A stretch of 56,583 nucleotides of DNA from Oscillospiraceae bacterium (GTDB lineage: Bacteria; Bacillota; Clostridia; Oscillospirales; Oscillospiraceae): the NCBI GenBank assembly GCA_017469795.1, contig JAFUFT010000008.1, forward strand, positions 1-56,583, given 5' to 3'. The notes below the pieces were generated by a model. It saw only the letters and a list, made by a program, of their open reading frames with translations. It was not told the origin of the DNA and did no database searches. This document shows, piece by piece, positions 8,122 through 16,051 of the stretch; the first letter of the stretch is position 1, and every line of letters starts with the position of its first letter. The position numbers and the translations under genes are program-made.

Positions 8122-8937
8122 TCAGTACCTTTCAATGTCGATTTGTTCCACCTGATGCTCCACCGGCCGCTGGAGGAACAGGGAGGCCATCTCCACAAAT
8201 CCCTCCGGCGCGTCGCTGACATAGTAGCGGCAGGTGCCGCCTCCGTCTCTGCCGGAGAGCAGATCCGCCTCCCGAAGCGTCATGGCCAGTGCCCGGGCAG
8301 CCTCCCGGCCGGAGTTGATCAGCGTCACGCCCGGCCCCATATAAGCTGAGATCACATCCCACAGAAGCGGATAATGGGTGCAGCCCAGCACCAGCGTATC
8401 GCAGCCCCAGTCCTTCAGCGGCTCAAGATATTCTCCCGTGATGATCTCCACGGCCCGGTCGCCCCGCTGATAGCGGTGGTTCTCTACCAGCGGCACCAGC
8501 AACGGGCAGGCCACGCTCTTGACCTGGGCCTCAGGCCGCAGTTCCCGGATGATGGCCTCATAGCCTCCGGCGCGGATGGTGGCGGTGGTGCCGATCACGC
8601 CGATACGGTTGTTCTTTGTGGTTCGGGCCGCCACGGCCGCTGCAGGCCGCAGCGCGCCGCAGATCGGCAGGTCATATTCCCGCTGGACGACAGCACCTGC
8701 CGCCGTGTCCGCCGTGTTGCAGGCGATGACGATTGCCTTGATATCAAACTGCATCAGGAAGTTGATATCCTGGCGGGAATATTTCAAAATCGTCTCCTGG
8801 GACCGGGTCCCATAGGGGACCCGACTGGTGTCCCCGAAGAAAATGATATCCTCTCCGGGGAGCTGCTCCATGAGCTGGCGAACTGCCGTCAGGCCGCCAA
8901 GGCCCGAGTCAAATACGCCGATTGGCCGTTTGTCCAT
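8122..8937 (-). CDS. murI: Glutamate racemase
   Basis: Converts L-glutamate to D-glutamate for peptidoglycan. At 271 residues the length is standard. The two catalytic cysteine motifs are present: IACNTAD (about 73-79) and GCTHYPLL (about 183-190). The N-terminal FDSGLGG supplies the conserved aspartate and serine. The first motif ends in TAD where many family members have TAS, a minor variation. RBS GGAGG is 6 nt upstream of the ATG, which lies 1 nt after the ddl stop, so the pair is tightly coupled. Ddl and MurI together supply the two D-amino acid components of the stem peptide. Confidence 0.96.
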   Translation of the reverse strand: MDKRPIGVFDSGLGGLTAVRQLMEQLPGEDIIFFGDTSRVPYGTRSQETILKYSRQDINFLMQFDIKAIVIACNTADTAAGAVVQREYDLPICGALRPAAAVAARTTKNNRIGVIGTTATIRAGGYEAIIRELRPEAQVKSVACPLLVPLVENHRYQRGDRAVEIITGEYLEPLKDWGCDTLVLGCTHYPLLWDVISAYMGPGVTLINSGREAARALAMTLREADLLSGRDGGGTCRYYVSDAPEGFVEMASLFLQRPVEHQVEQIDIERY

Positions 8938-8938
8938 A

Positions 8939-10000
8939 TTACGCCTCCATCGCCAGCCGAATCAGTTCATCCAGCAGGTTTTCGTAAGGTATGCCGCTTG
9001 CCTCAAAGAGCTTGGGATACATGGAAATGGATGTAAAGCCCGGCAGCGTGTTGATCTCGTTGAACACCACTTCCTCCCCTTCATAGGTCAGGAAGAAGTC
9101 CACCCGGCTCATGCCGCGGCAGCCCATGGCCTTGTATACTGTCACCGCCGCATCCCGCAGGGCCTGCGCGGCCCGCTCCGGAATCTCCGCAGGGATCACG
9201 GTTCTGGATTCCTCGGAGTTGTATTTTGCCTCATAGTCATAGAATTCCGCACCAGCCAGGATCTCTCCCACCACGGAGGCGATGGGCGTATCGTTGCCCA
9301 TGACGGCAACCTCCACTTCATGGCCGGAGATAAACTCCTCCACCAGAACTTTGCTGTCATACTTCGCGGCCAGTTCCAGCGCAGCCTTCAGTTCCTGTGT
9401 GTTGCGAACCTTGCTGACGCCCACGGAGGAGCCGGTTCCGGCAGGCTTGACAAACAGGGGATATTCCCCTCCCTGCTCGATATCCCGCACCAGCCGGTCC
9501 ATCCGGTTAAGAATGCTGTCCCGCCGGGCCAGATACCAGTTGGCCTGACGGACGCCGGTCTCCCCCACCAGGAGCTTGGTCAGGGATTTGTCCATGCTGG
9601 AGGCGGAAGCCGCCACGCCCGGACCCACACAGGGGATCCCCGCGATCTGCATCAGCCCCTGTATGGAGCCGTCCTCGCCGTTTTCCCCGTGCAGTACCGG
9701 GAACACACAGTCGATCTTCACCGATTCCGGAGTCTGATCCTTCCACAGGAGCAGCCCCTGTCCCCGCACCGGAGAAATGGCCGCGGCACATACGCCGGGG
9801 GCCTCCCGCCAGGTGTTCGCCGGGAGCATCCCGTAGTCCGTTCCCGGGAAATAGAACCACTGCCCCTCCTTGGTGATCCCCACGGGATAGATGTTATATT
9901 TCTCATGGTTGAGGTGGTTCAGCACGGATTCTGCCGAACGAAGAGACACCTCGTGCTCCGGGGAAATCCCGCCGAATAAAACGCATACATTCATCGCCAT
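8939..10000 (-). CDS. ddl: D-alanine--D-alanine ligase
   Basis: ATP-grasp ligase that makes the D-Ala-D-Ala dipeptide for the cell wall, 353 residues. N-terminal VLFGGISPEHEVSLRSA is the classic Ddl opening. ATP-grasp features include FVKPAGTGSSVGVSKV, EEFISGHEVEVAVMGN, and the metal-binding FNEINTLPGFTSISMYPKLF. The final block matches the Ddl-type Y/F-SMYPKL region. The ATG at 10000 has GAGG 7 nt upstream; a GTG at 10030 lacks a site, and an ATG at 9994 is also possible. First gene of a five-gene operon (ddl, murI, DUF1934, lipoprotein, Nudix). A D-lactate-type ligase cannot be fully excluded, but no van genes are nearby. Confidence 0.95.
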   Translation of the reverse strand: MAMNVCVLFGGISPEHEVSLRSAESVLNHLNHEKYNIYPVGITKEGQWFYFPGTDYGMLPANTWREAPGVCAAAISPVRGQGLLLWKDQTPESVKIDCVFPVLHGENGEDGSIQGLMQIAGIPCVGPGVAASASSMDKSLTKLLVGETGVRQANWYLARRDSILNRMDRLVRDIEQGGEYPLFVKPAGTGSSVGVSKVRNTQELKAALELAAKYDSKVLVEEFISGHEVEVAVMGNDTPIASVVGEILAGAEFYDYEAKYNSEESRTVIPAEIPERAAQALRDAAVTVYKAMGCRGMSRVDFFLTYEGEEVVFNEINTLPGFTSISMYPKLFEASGIPYENLLDELIRLAMEA

Positions 10001-10044
10001 AACAATACCTCGATCCTTATTCTTGCGCACTTGACTAATATAAT

Positions 10045-10073
10045 ATAATAGAATAAACAGCCGTATAAAACAA
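10045..10073 (-). promoter_or_regulatory. Promoter of the ddl-murI operon
   Basis: Minus strand: -35 TTGTTT at 10068-10073, 17-nt spacer, -10 TATTAT at 10045-10050, about 45 nt upstream of the ddl start. An AT-rich run continues downstream of the -10. Confidence 0.6.
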
Positions 10074-10133
10074 GTCCCAATTTGTATTTCCCGCCTGTCA
10101 CATAATTTTCCTGGGCGAAAACCGCCTTCCCGG

Positions 10134-10162
10134 TGGAAATCTGATTGGAAAATGTATATAAT
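10134..10162 (+). promoter_or_regulatory. Promoter of the small gene at 10185
   Basis: A perfect -10 TATAAT at 10157-10162 with a weak -35 TGGAAA at 10134-10139 (17-nt spacing). The AAGGAGG ribosome site starts only about 7 nt after the -10, so the leader is very short. Confidence 0.6.
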
Positions 10163-10184
10163 GATAACAAAGGAGGGATCTTTG

Positions 10185-10592
10185 ATGCAGATCGAACTGA
10201 CCGAAAAGGAATACCGCCGTCTTTTGGATATGGTTTATATCGGCAACTGGGTCCTGAATTCCGCCCGGGGGCAGGACCGTTTCCCGGACTACGACAAGGT
10301 AGAGAGCAAGATCTTCTCCTACTGCAAAAATCACCGGATGGAGTCCCTGATCGAGCGGTGGAACGGCGAGATCGTCCCATCCCGGGCCTTTGCCGAGGGC
10401 GGCATTCATGAGGCCATCATGGACTATGAGGACGCTGTTTTCTTTGATATTCTGGCCGAGGAGCTGGCCCGGCGGGATATGAATTACGTGCCCATCTCCT
10501 CCCAGAACTATGAAGAGCTGATGGCGCGCATGGACGAATATATGGATGAATTTGAGCGAAACGGAACGGATCATCTACAGTTGGAAGATTGA
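10185..10592 (+). CDS. Conserved-looking hypothetical protein, 135 aa
   Basis: I do not recognise this protein. It is 135 residues, soluble, acidic and largely helical by appearance, starting MQIELTEKEYRRLLDMVYIGNWVLNS. There is no signal or membrane segment. A middle block has CKNHRMESLIERW, and the C-terminal third is rich in Asp, Glu and Met. The ATG at 10185 has a strong AAGGAGG site 8 nt upstream. An in-frame ATG at 10152 lies before the -10 box and cannot be used by that promoter. It is a single gene, divergent from ddl and closed by a bidirectional terminator shared with spoVAC. Confidence 0.75.
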   Translation: MQIELTEKEYRRLLDMVYIGNWVLNSARGQDRFPDYDKVESKIFSYCKNHRMESLIERWNGEIVPSRAFAEGGIHEAIMDYEDAVFFDILAEELARRDMNYVPISSQNYEELMARMDEYMDEFERNGTDHLQLED

Positions 10593-10595
10593 CGA

Positions 10596-10626
10596 AAGAG
10601 CTTGGAACCGAGGTTCCAAGCTCTTT
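10596..10626. terminator. Bidirectional terminator between convergent genes
   Basis: Hairpin with stem AAAGAGCTTGGAACC / GGTTCCAAGCTCTTT, flanked by T-runs on both strands (TTTT on plus, TTTC on minus). It serves the small gene at 10185 (+) and spoVAC (-), whose stop codon abuts it. Confidence 0.88.
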
Positions 10627-11069
10627 TACGTTCCATGCATCAGCCAGTAAATCAGGCCGTAGAGCACACTGGCGCCGATGCCGTAGACCAGCACCGGCCC
10701 CGCGATCACGAACATCTTGGCCGACAGCCCCATAACCAGGCCCTCCGTCTTGAACTCCATGGCGGGAGACACCACAGAATTCGCAAATCCGGTGATGGGA
10801 ACAATGGTCCCGGCGCCGGCCACCTTGGCGATCCGGTCGTAAGCCCCGATCCCCGTAAGCAGCGCCCCAAGGAACACCAGCGTCATGGACGTTGCCGTTC
10901 CCGCCGGATCCTCCTCCAGTCCGGCCGCCGTCCATCCGTTCCGGATCAGCTGTCCCAGAACGCAGATCAGTCCTCCGATCCAGAATGCGTTGAACGTATC
11001 TTTGACAATCCTGGAATTCGGAGAGTGTTTTCTGACCAGTTCCCCGTATTCCCTGCTTGTGATTTTCAT
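10626..11069 (-). CDS. spoVAC: Stage V sporulation protein AC (SpoVAC-like)
   Basis: Membrane protein of 147 residues of the SpoVAC/SpoVAEb family, part of the channel that moves dipicolinic acid into and out of spores. Seen: N-terminal YGELVRKHSPNSRIVKDTFNAFWIGGLICVLGQ, then hydrophobic segments, and the block GIGAYDRIAKVAGAGTIVPITGFANS typical of SpoVAC. The start ATG at 11069 has GGAGA 7 nt upstream. In most Clostridia spoVAC is followed by spoVAD and spoVAE. Here the next gene is convergent, so no partner is adjacent. Length favours SpoVAC over the shorter SpoVAEb. It lies just after the ribosomal supercluster on the same strand, separated by a hairpin. Confidence 0.88.
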   Translation of the reverse strand: MKITSREYGELVRKHSPNSRIVKDTFNAFWIGGLICVLGQLIRNGWTAAGLEEDPAGTATSMTLVFLGALLTGIGAYDRIAKVAGAGTIVPITGFANSVVSPAMEFKTEGLVMGLSAKMFVIAGPVLVYGIGASVLYGLIYWLMHGT

Positions 11070-11117
11070 ACGATCATCTCCGGGATCAGTTTGCCCGAAT
11101 CTTTCAAAATCATGCAC

Positions 11118-11146
11118 AAATCCCCGCCGCAATGCGGCGGGGATTT
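11118..11146 (-). terminator. Terminator at the end of the ribosomal supercluster
   Basis: Perfect 13-bp stem AAATCCCCGCCGC / GCGGCGGGGATTT with a 3-nt loop, 13 nt after the rplQ stop. The T-tract on the minus strand is short (ATTTG), so some read-through into spoVAC is possible. Confidence 0.75.
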
Positions 11147-11159
11147 AATGATGCATTTA

Positions 11160-11510
11160 TTACTTGACCAGCTCGATGACAGCCATCTCCGCTGCATCGC
11201 CCCGACGGGGTCCGATGCGGGTCACACGGGTGTAGCCGCCGTTCCGGTCAGCATAGGAAGGCGCGATCTCCTTGAAGAGCTTGTTGGCCACGTCCTCCTT
11301 GGTGATGAAGCTCAGAGCTCTCCGGTAGGATGCCAGAGTGTTCTCCTTGCCCAGGGTGATCATTTTCTCCGCCACGGGCTGAACTTCCTTCGCCCGGGTG
11401 ACGGTGGTCTCAATACGGCCCTTCTCCAGCAGATCCGTGGTCAGCTGACGGAGCATCGCCTTACGCTGCGCGGTGGTTCTGCCGAGCTTGCGGGTTCCGA
11501 ACATTGTCAT
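11160..11510 (-). CDS. rplQ: 50S ribosomal protein L17
   Basis: Large-subunit protein L17, 116 residues, near the exit of the peptide tunnel. Begins [23 protein letters not shown], a recognisable L17 start, and ends [17 protein letters not shown]. Length is usual for Firmicutes. Last gene of the alpha operon, 24 nt after rpoA, with its own ribosome site, and followed by a terminator hairpin. Confidence 0.97.
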   Translation of the reverse strand: MTMFGTRKLGRTTAQRKAMLRQLTTDLLEKGRIETTVTRAKEVQPVAEKMITLGKENTLASYRRALSFITKEDVANKLFKEIAPSYADRNGGYTRVTRIGPRRGDAAEMAVIELVK

Positions 11511-11534
11511 TACCTCCTTTGCAAAAGGATTGTT

Positions 11535-12494
11535 TTAGTTGTTGTTGGATGAGCTGTCGCTGGCCAGGCTCAGGCCCATCATCGCCAGCTTGTTCTGGAC
11601 CTCTTCCAGAGACTTTCTGCCCAGGTTGCGGACCTTGATCATATCTTCGCCGGAGCGGCTGATCAGGTCTTCCACCGTGTTGATGTTGGCGCGCTTGAGG
11701 CAGTTGAAGCTCCGGACGGAGAGATCCATCTCTTCGATGCTCATCTCCAGCACCTTTTCCTTGACGCTTTCCGCCTTCTCCACCACAGTGGACTTGCTGG
11801 CCACGGATTCGGAGAGATCGGTGAACAGCACCAGATGGTCCGTCAGGATCTTGGCGCCCAGGGAAACAGCGTCCCGGGCGGAAATGGTGTTGTCCGTCCA
11901 GACCTCCAGGGTCAGCTTGTCATAGTCTGTCATGTTGCCCACACGGGTGTTCTCCACCGTGTAGTTGACTTTATAGACAGGCGTGTAGATGGAGTCGATG
12001 GGGATCACGCCGATGACGGTCTGGGCTGTCTTGTTCTTATCGGACGAGACATAGCCGCGGCCGTGGTTCATGGTGATCTCCATGTTGAAGGTCGCATCAG
12101 GACCGAGGGTGCAGATGTGAAGCTCAGGGTTGAGGATCTCCACCTCGCCGTCCGCCTTGATATCGCCGGCGCAGACCTCCCGCTCTCCCATTGCCTCGAT
12201 ATAGACCGTCTTAGGTCCCTGGCAATGGAGCTTGGCAATGATCCGCTTGACGTTCAGAACGATCTCGGTGACGTCCTCTTTCACGCCGGGGATGGTGGAA
12301 AACTCATGCTGTACACCGGCAATCTTGATGGAAGTGGCCGCGGTTCCGGGCAGGGAGGACAGCAGGATCCGCCGCAGGCTGTTGCCCAGGGTGGTGCCAT
12401 ATCCGCGCTCCAGAGGCTCTACCACATACTTGCCGTAGGATGTGTCCTCCGCAGAGTCAATGCATTCGATGCGAGGCTTTTCAATTTCTACCAT
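11535..12494 (-). CDS. rpoA: RNA polymerase alpha subunit
   Basis: Alpha subunit of RNA polymerase, 319 residues, which dimerises to start polymerase assembly and contacts activators. The N-terminal domain shows [25 protein letters not shown] (about 27-51). The C-terminal domain (about 250-315) has [38 protein letters not shown], the helix-hairpin region that binds UP elements. It is preceded by a 77-nt gap after rpsD, one of the longer spacers in this cluster. Ends in a short Ser/Asn tail. Confidence 0.98.
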   Translation of the reverse strand: MVEIEKPRIECIDSAEDTSYGKYVVEPLERGYGTTLGNSLRRILLSSLPGTAATSIKIAGVQHEFSTIPGVKEDVTEIVLNVKRIIAKLHCQGPKTVYIEAMGEREVCAGDIKADGEVEILNPELHICTLGPDATFNMEITMNHGRGYVSSDKNKTAQTVIGVIPIDSIYTPVYKVNYTVENTRVGNMTDYDKLTLEVWTDNTISARDAVSLGAKILTDHLVLFTDLSESVASKSTVVEKAESVKEKVLEMSIEEMDLSVRSFNCLKRANINTVEDLISRSGEDMIKVRNLGRKSLEEVQNKLAMMGLSLASDSSSNNN

Positions 12495-12571
12495 ATAGGA
12501 AATACCCTCCTTGTAACCGCGATAGAAAACCGCAAATAGTTCAGCTTACAGATAATCGAGGGTGTCGTGTG

Positions 12572-13168
12572 TTACTTGGAGTACAACTCGACGATCAGGT
12601 GCTCGGCGATTTCGAAGTCGATATCGTCGCGCGCAGGAGCAGCCACAACAGTGCCCTGCAGGGTGTTCTTATCCCGGTCGAGCCACTTGGGAGTGGCGGC
12701 AAAAACGTCGTCCTCCTTGAGCTTCTTGAAGAAGGCGTTGGAAGCGCTCTTCTCGCAGACGGCGATCACATCGCCGGTCTTGATGAGGTAAGAGGGAATG
12801 TTCACCCGCTTGCCGTTGACGGTGAAATGGCCGTGGTTGACGAGCTGGCGGGCCTCACGACGGGTAGAGGCAAAGCCCAGACGGTAAACAACGTTATCCA
12901 GGCGCCGCTCGATCATGGTCAGGAGCTCCTCGCCGGTGTTGCCGGACATTTTGGAAGCCTTCTCGTAGTAAGCACGGAACTGCTTCTCCTGAATGCCATA
13001 AACGAACTTGACCTTCTGCTTCTCAGTCAGCTGCGTTGCATACTCGGACTTTTTGGTTCTTCTCTGTCCGCCGGGGTTCTTGTTGGAAGTTCTGCTATAA
13101 CCCATGACAGCAGGAGAAACGCCCAGCGTTCTGCAGCGCTTGAGAACAGGCTGTGTATTTCTAGCCAT
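12572..13168 (-). CDS. rpsD: 30S ribosomal protein S4
   Basis: Primary 16S rRNA-binding protein, 198 residues. The S4 RNA-binding domain is visible at MIERRLDNVVYRLGFASTRREARQLVNHGHFTVNGKRVNIPSYLI (about 85-130). The N-terminus lacks the four-cysteine zinc motif found in some S4 proteins. In Bacillus S4 represses its own message; here rpsD lies inside the alpha operon, as in many Clostridia, followed by a 77-nt spacer before rpoA. Confidence 0.97.
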   Translation of the reverse strand: MARNTQPVLKRCRTLGVSPAVMGYSRTSNKNPGGQRRTKKSEYATQLTEKQKVKFVYGIQEKQFRAYYEKASKMSGNTGEELLTMIERRLDNVVYRLGFASTRREARQLVNHGHFTVNGKRVNIPSYLIKTGDVIAVCEKSASNAFFKKLKEDDVFAATPKWLDRDKNTLQGTVVAAPARDDIDFEIAEHLIVELYSK

Positions 13169-13188
13169 TGCTTAATTTCCTCCTTTGA

Positions 13189-13584
13189 TTATACGCGGCG
13201 ACGTTTGGGAGGACGGCAGCCATTGTGAGGAATGGGAGTCACGTCCTTGATCATATTGACCTCCAGGCCAGCAGACTGCAGGGCGCGGATGGCGCTCTCA
13301 CGGCCCTGGCCGGGGCCCTTGACATACACTTCCACGGTCTTCAGGCCATGCTCCATCGCAGCCTTGGCAGCGGTCTCCGCGACCATCTGGGCAGCGTAGG
13401 GAGTGGACTTTCTGGAACCACGGAAGCCCAGGCCGCCGGAGGAAGCCCAGGAAATCGCATTACCGTTGAGATCGGTAATGGTAACCATGGTGTTGTTAAA
13501 GGAGCTGCGGATATGCGCGGCACCCTTTTCAATGTTCTTGCGCTCACGGCGCTTTCTGATCACTTTTTTCTTGTTGGCAGCCAT
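13189..13584 (-). CDS. rpsK: 30S ribosomal protein S11
   Basis: S11, 131 residues, on the platform of the small subunit. Recognised by [39 protein letters not shown] and the end stretch [18 protein letters not shown]. Lies 14 nt after rpsM and 20 nt before rpsD in standard order. Confidence 0.98.
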   Translation of the reverse strand: MAANKKKVIRKRRERKNIEKGAAHIRSSFNNTMVTITDLNGNAISWASSGGLGFRGSRKSTPYAAQMVAETAAKAAMEHGLKTVEVYVKGPGQGRESAIRALQSAGLEVNMIKDVTPIPHNGCRPPKRRRV

Positions 13585-13598
13585 TGCATATCCCTCCT

Positions 13599-13967
13599 TT
13601 ACTTCTTCTTATTAGCAATGGTCTTCTTGGGACCCTTGCGAGTTCTGGCATTGGTTTTGGAACGCTGGCCCCGAACGGGAAGACCGCGGCGATGACGAAT
13701 GCCGCGATAGCAGCCGATTTCGGTCAGTCGCTTGATGTTCAGCGCGACCTCACGGCGAAGGTCACCTTCGATGGTGTAGTCCCGGTCGATGACGTCACGG
13801 AGGGCGGCCTCCTGATCGTCAGTCAGGTCCTTTACTCGGATGTCGGGATCGATACCCGCCTTCACAAGAATGTCTTTCGCACTCTTTCTGCCGATTCCGT
13901 AGATATAGGTTAGACCGATTTCGATCCGCTTATCACGCGGCAGATCAACACCTGAAATACGTGCCAT
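13599..13967 (-). CDS. rpsM: 30S ribosomal protein S13
   Basis: S13, 122 residues, in the head of the small subunit, contacting tRNA and the large subunit. Begins [26 protein letters not shown] and has the C-terminal [19 protein letters not shown] plus a basic tail ending in KKTIANKKK. Lies 17 nt after rpmJ. Confidence 0.98.
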   Translation of the reverse strand: MARISGVDLPRDKRIEIGLTYIYGIGRKSAKDILVKAGIDPDIRVKDLTDDQEAALRDVIDRDYTIEGDLRREVALNIKRLTEIGCYRGIRHRRGLPVRGQRSKTNARTRKGPKKTIANKKK

Positions 13968-13984
13968 TTAACTCTGCACCTCCT

Positions 13985-14098
13985 TTAACCCTGTCTCTGC
14001 TTGTGCTTGGGATTCTCACAAATCACCATAACGCGGCCCTTGCGCTTAATGACCTTGCATTTTTCGCACATGGGCTTTACGGACGGTCTTACTTTCAT
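13985..14098 (-). CDS. rpmJ: 50S ribosomal protein L36
   Basis: A 37-residue protein found by translating the gap between infA and rpsM: it begins [17 protein letters not shown] and ends NPKHKQRQG. It has the zinc ribbon of the C+ form of L36: Cys11, Cys14, Cys27 and His32. A GGAGGTTAACAGT stretch before the ATG provides the ribosome site. The position between infA and rpsM is the standard one. Confidence 0.97.
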   Translation of the reverse strand: MKVRPSVKPMCEKCKVIKRKGRVMVICENPKHKQRQG

Positions 14099-14129
14099 AC
14101 TGTTAACCTCCATGTTGAGAACGTTTTTC

Positions 14130-14348
14130 TCACTTACTTCTCCAGGTAATGCGGCCCCGGGTCAGGTCATAGGGTGACATCTGAACCGTAACCTTATCGC
14201 CCGGAAGAATCTTGATAAAGTTCATCCGGAGCTTGCCGGAAATGTGTGCCAGAATGGTGTGTCCGTTTCCGATATCCACGGAAAACATCGCATTCGGCAG
14301 TGCATCGACAACGATGCCCTCAAGCTCAATTACGTCGTCTTTTGCCAA
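14130..14348 (-). CDS. infA: Translation initiation factor IF-1
   Basis: IF-1, 72 residues, an S1/OB-fold protein that occupies the A site during initiation. Begins [24 protein letters not shown]; the core [38 protein letters not shown] is diagnostic. Starts 2 nt after the KOW gene. Length is standard. Confidence 0.98.
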   Translation of the reverse strand: MAKDDVIELEGIVVDALPNAMFSVDIGNGHTILAHISGKLRMNFIKILPGDKVTVQMSPYDLTRGRITWRSK

Positions 14349-14350
14349 GA

Positions 14351-14641
14351 TTACTCTCCTCCTTGGTTCTGACTGTTGAATTCCTGACCGAAGATGGCCA
14401 GAGCTTTGCGTAACTCGCTGTTGAGTACCGCGTCGCCCTGCCGAAGCTTTTCGGCGACGCGTGAATCAGACCGAGCGGCCAGCCGGAGATGCTTCAGCTT
14501 CTTCCGTTTGGGATGTTCCAGCTTTCTGATTTTGCCGTCGGCGATCGTGGCGTACATTCCGTCGGTTTCCAGGACGAAGAAGAATCTTCCCTGATCCCTG
14601 CCGGCGGTGGATTCCACGATATCAGACTTGGATATATTCAT
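14351..14641 (-). CDS. KOW-domain RNA-binding protein
   Basis: A 96-residue basic protein of the KOW/L14e-like family that is often found between map and infA in Firmicutes. The N-terminal half [20 protein letters not shown] is a KOW-type motif; the second half is Lys/Arg-rich and ends with an Asn/Gln/Gly tail. The start at 14641 has GAGGGG 7 nt upstream. It overlaps the end of map by 20 nt, so longer readings in this frame fall inside map. The role is presumed RNA or ribosome binding; it has no established function that I can name. Confidence 0.88.
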   Translation of the reverse strand: MNISKSDIVESTAGRDQGRFFFVLETDGMYATIADGKIRKLEHPKRKKLKHLRLAARSDSRVAEKLRQGDAVLNSELRKALAIFGQEFNSQNQGGE

Positions 14642-15398
14642 TGGTTGGCCCCTCGGTGACGGTGAGGATTTCCGGCTCGCCGTCGGTAATGAGCACAGTA
14701 TTCTCATAGTGTGCCGCTCGGCTGCCGTCCACAGTCTTCGTGGTCCAGCGATCCGGCATGACACGCACTTCAAAGGATCCCGCGTTTACCATGGGTTCCA
14801 CAGCGATGACCATGCCCGGAATCAGCCGCGGGCCACGGCCGGGACGGCCGAAATTCGGCACTTCCGGTTCTTCGTGGAGATTCTCTCCCACACCGTGCCC
14901 CACAAAATTCCGAACTACGGAGAAGCCGTTGGCTTCCACATATTCCTGAACCGCGTGGGAAATGTCGGAGACGCGGAACCCGCGCTTGGCGAATTTGATG
15001 CCCTCAAAGAAGCTCTCCCGGGTGACCCGGATCAGCTTCTCGCTGAGTTCATCGGTTTTGCCAGCCACAAAAGTGGCGCAGCAGTCGCCATGGAATCCGT
15101 TCCACTTTGCCCCCACATCCACGGAAACAATGTCGCCTTCCTGGATGACCTGATCTCCCGGAATGCCGTGGATCACCACGTCATTGATGGAGATGCAGGC
15201 GCTGCCGGGGAATCCACCGTACCCAAGGAACGAGGGAGTCGCTCCCTGGGATACGATGTAATCATGCACAGCTTTATCGATTTCTGCGGTGGTGACGCCC
15301 GGCTTTACCAGATCGCCCGCCAGCTTTCTGGCGTTCGCGGTAATCCGGCCGGCCTTCCGCATGATTTCGATCTCACGCTCTGTTTTGATGGAGATCAT
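14622..15398 (-). CDS. map: Methionine aminopeptidase, type I
   Basis: Removes the N-terminal methionine from new proteins. 258 residues, a type Ia length without the N-terminal zinc domain. The metal ligands are visible: Asp in VDVGAKWNGFHGDCC (two Asp), His in FVGHGVGENLHEEP, Glu in VIAVEPMVN and Glu in AHYENTVLIT. Begins MISIKTEREIEIMRKAGRI. Lies 2 nt after adk and overlaps the KOW gene by 20 nt. Confidence 0.97.
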   Translation of the reverse strand: MISIKTEREIEIMRKAGRITANARKLAGDLVKPGVTTAEIDKAVHDYIVSQGATPSFLGYGGFPGSACISINDVVIHGIPGDQVIQEGDIVSVDVGAKWNGFHGDCCATFVAGKTDELSEKLIRVTRESFFEGIKFAKRGFRVSDISHAVQEYVEANGFSVVRNFVGHGVGENLHEEPEVPNFGRPGRGPRLIPGMVIAVEPMVNAGSFEVRVMPDRWTTKTVDGSRAAHYENTVLITDGEPEILTVTEGPTNEYIQV

Positions 15399-15400
15399 AT

Positions 15401-16033
15401 TCAGCGCTCCAGCGCCGCCAGAATATCTCTGGTGGCATTCTCGATGGGCTGATTTCCTTCCACTTCCGCGACAATGCCCATCTTCTGATAGAAGGCCTTG
15501 AGGGGCTCTGTCTCGTCGTGGAACACCTTCAGGCGGTTCTTGACCGTCTCCGGGGCGTCATCCTTGCGGATGATCAGTTCGCCGCCGCAGGAGTCGCAGA
15601 CGCCTTCGGTCTTGGGCGGGTTGGCAGCCACATGGTAGCTGGCGCCGCAGCTTGCGCACACGCGGCGGCCTGTCATGCGCTCCTCGATGACCGCGTCAGC
15701 GATCTCGATGGACACGACCTTGTCGATCTTGACGTCCTGAGCTACCAGAGCCTCCGCCTGGGGAATGGTCCGGGGCATGCCGTCGAGGATGAAGCCGTTT
15801 TTGCAGTCGTCCTGCGCCACGCGCTCCTTGACGATTCCAACGATCACTTCATCCGGGACCAGCTTTCCGGCGTCCATATAGGACTTGGCTTTCAGGCCGA
15901 TCTCCGTGCCGTTTTTCACTGCCTCACGCAGGATGTTTCCGGTGGAGATGGTGGGGATGCCCAGCTTTGCGCTGATGATCTCAGCCTGGGTACCCTTGCC
16001 CGCACCGGGAGCACCAAGAAGAATTACGTTCAT
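15401..16033 (-). CDS. adk: Adenylate kinase
   Basis: Interconverts ATP+AMP and 2 ADP; 210 residues, long-lid form. P-loop GAPGAGKGTQ at 7-16. The lid has a zinc site with Cys126, Cys129, Cys146 and Cys149, typical of Gram-positive enzymes. The usual DGFPRT motif reads DGMPRT here, a conservative change. Lies 18 nt after secY and 2 nt before map in the spc operon. Confidence 0.97.
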   Translation of the reverse strand: MNVILLGAPGAGKGTQAEIISAKLGIPTISTGNILREAVKNGTEIGLKAKSYMDAGKLVPDEVIVGIVKERVAQDDCKNGFILDGMPRTIPQAEALVAQDVKIDKVVSIEIADAVIEERMTGRRVCASCGASYHVAANPPKTEGVCDSCGGELIIRKDDAPETVKNRLKVFHDETEPLKAFYQKMGIVAEVEGNQPIENATRDILAALER

Positions 16034-16051
16034 GTTACGTCTCCTCCTTAA

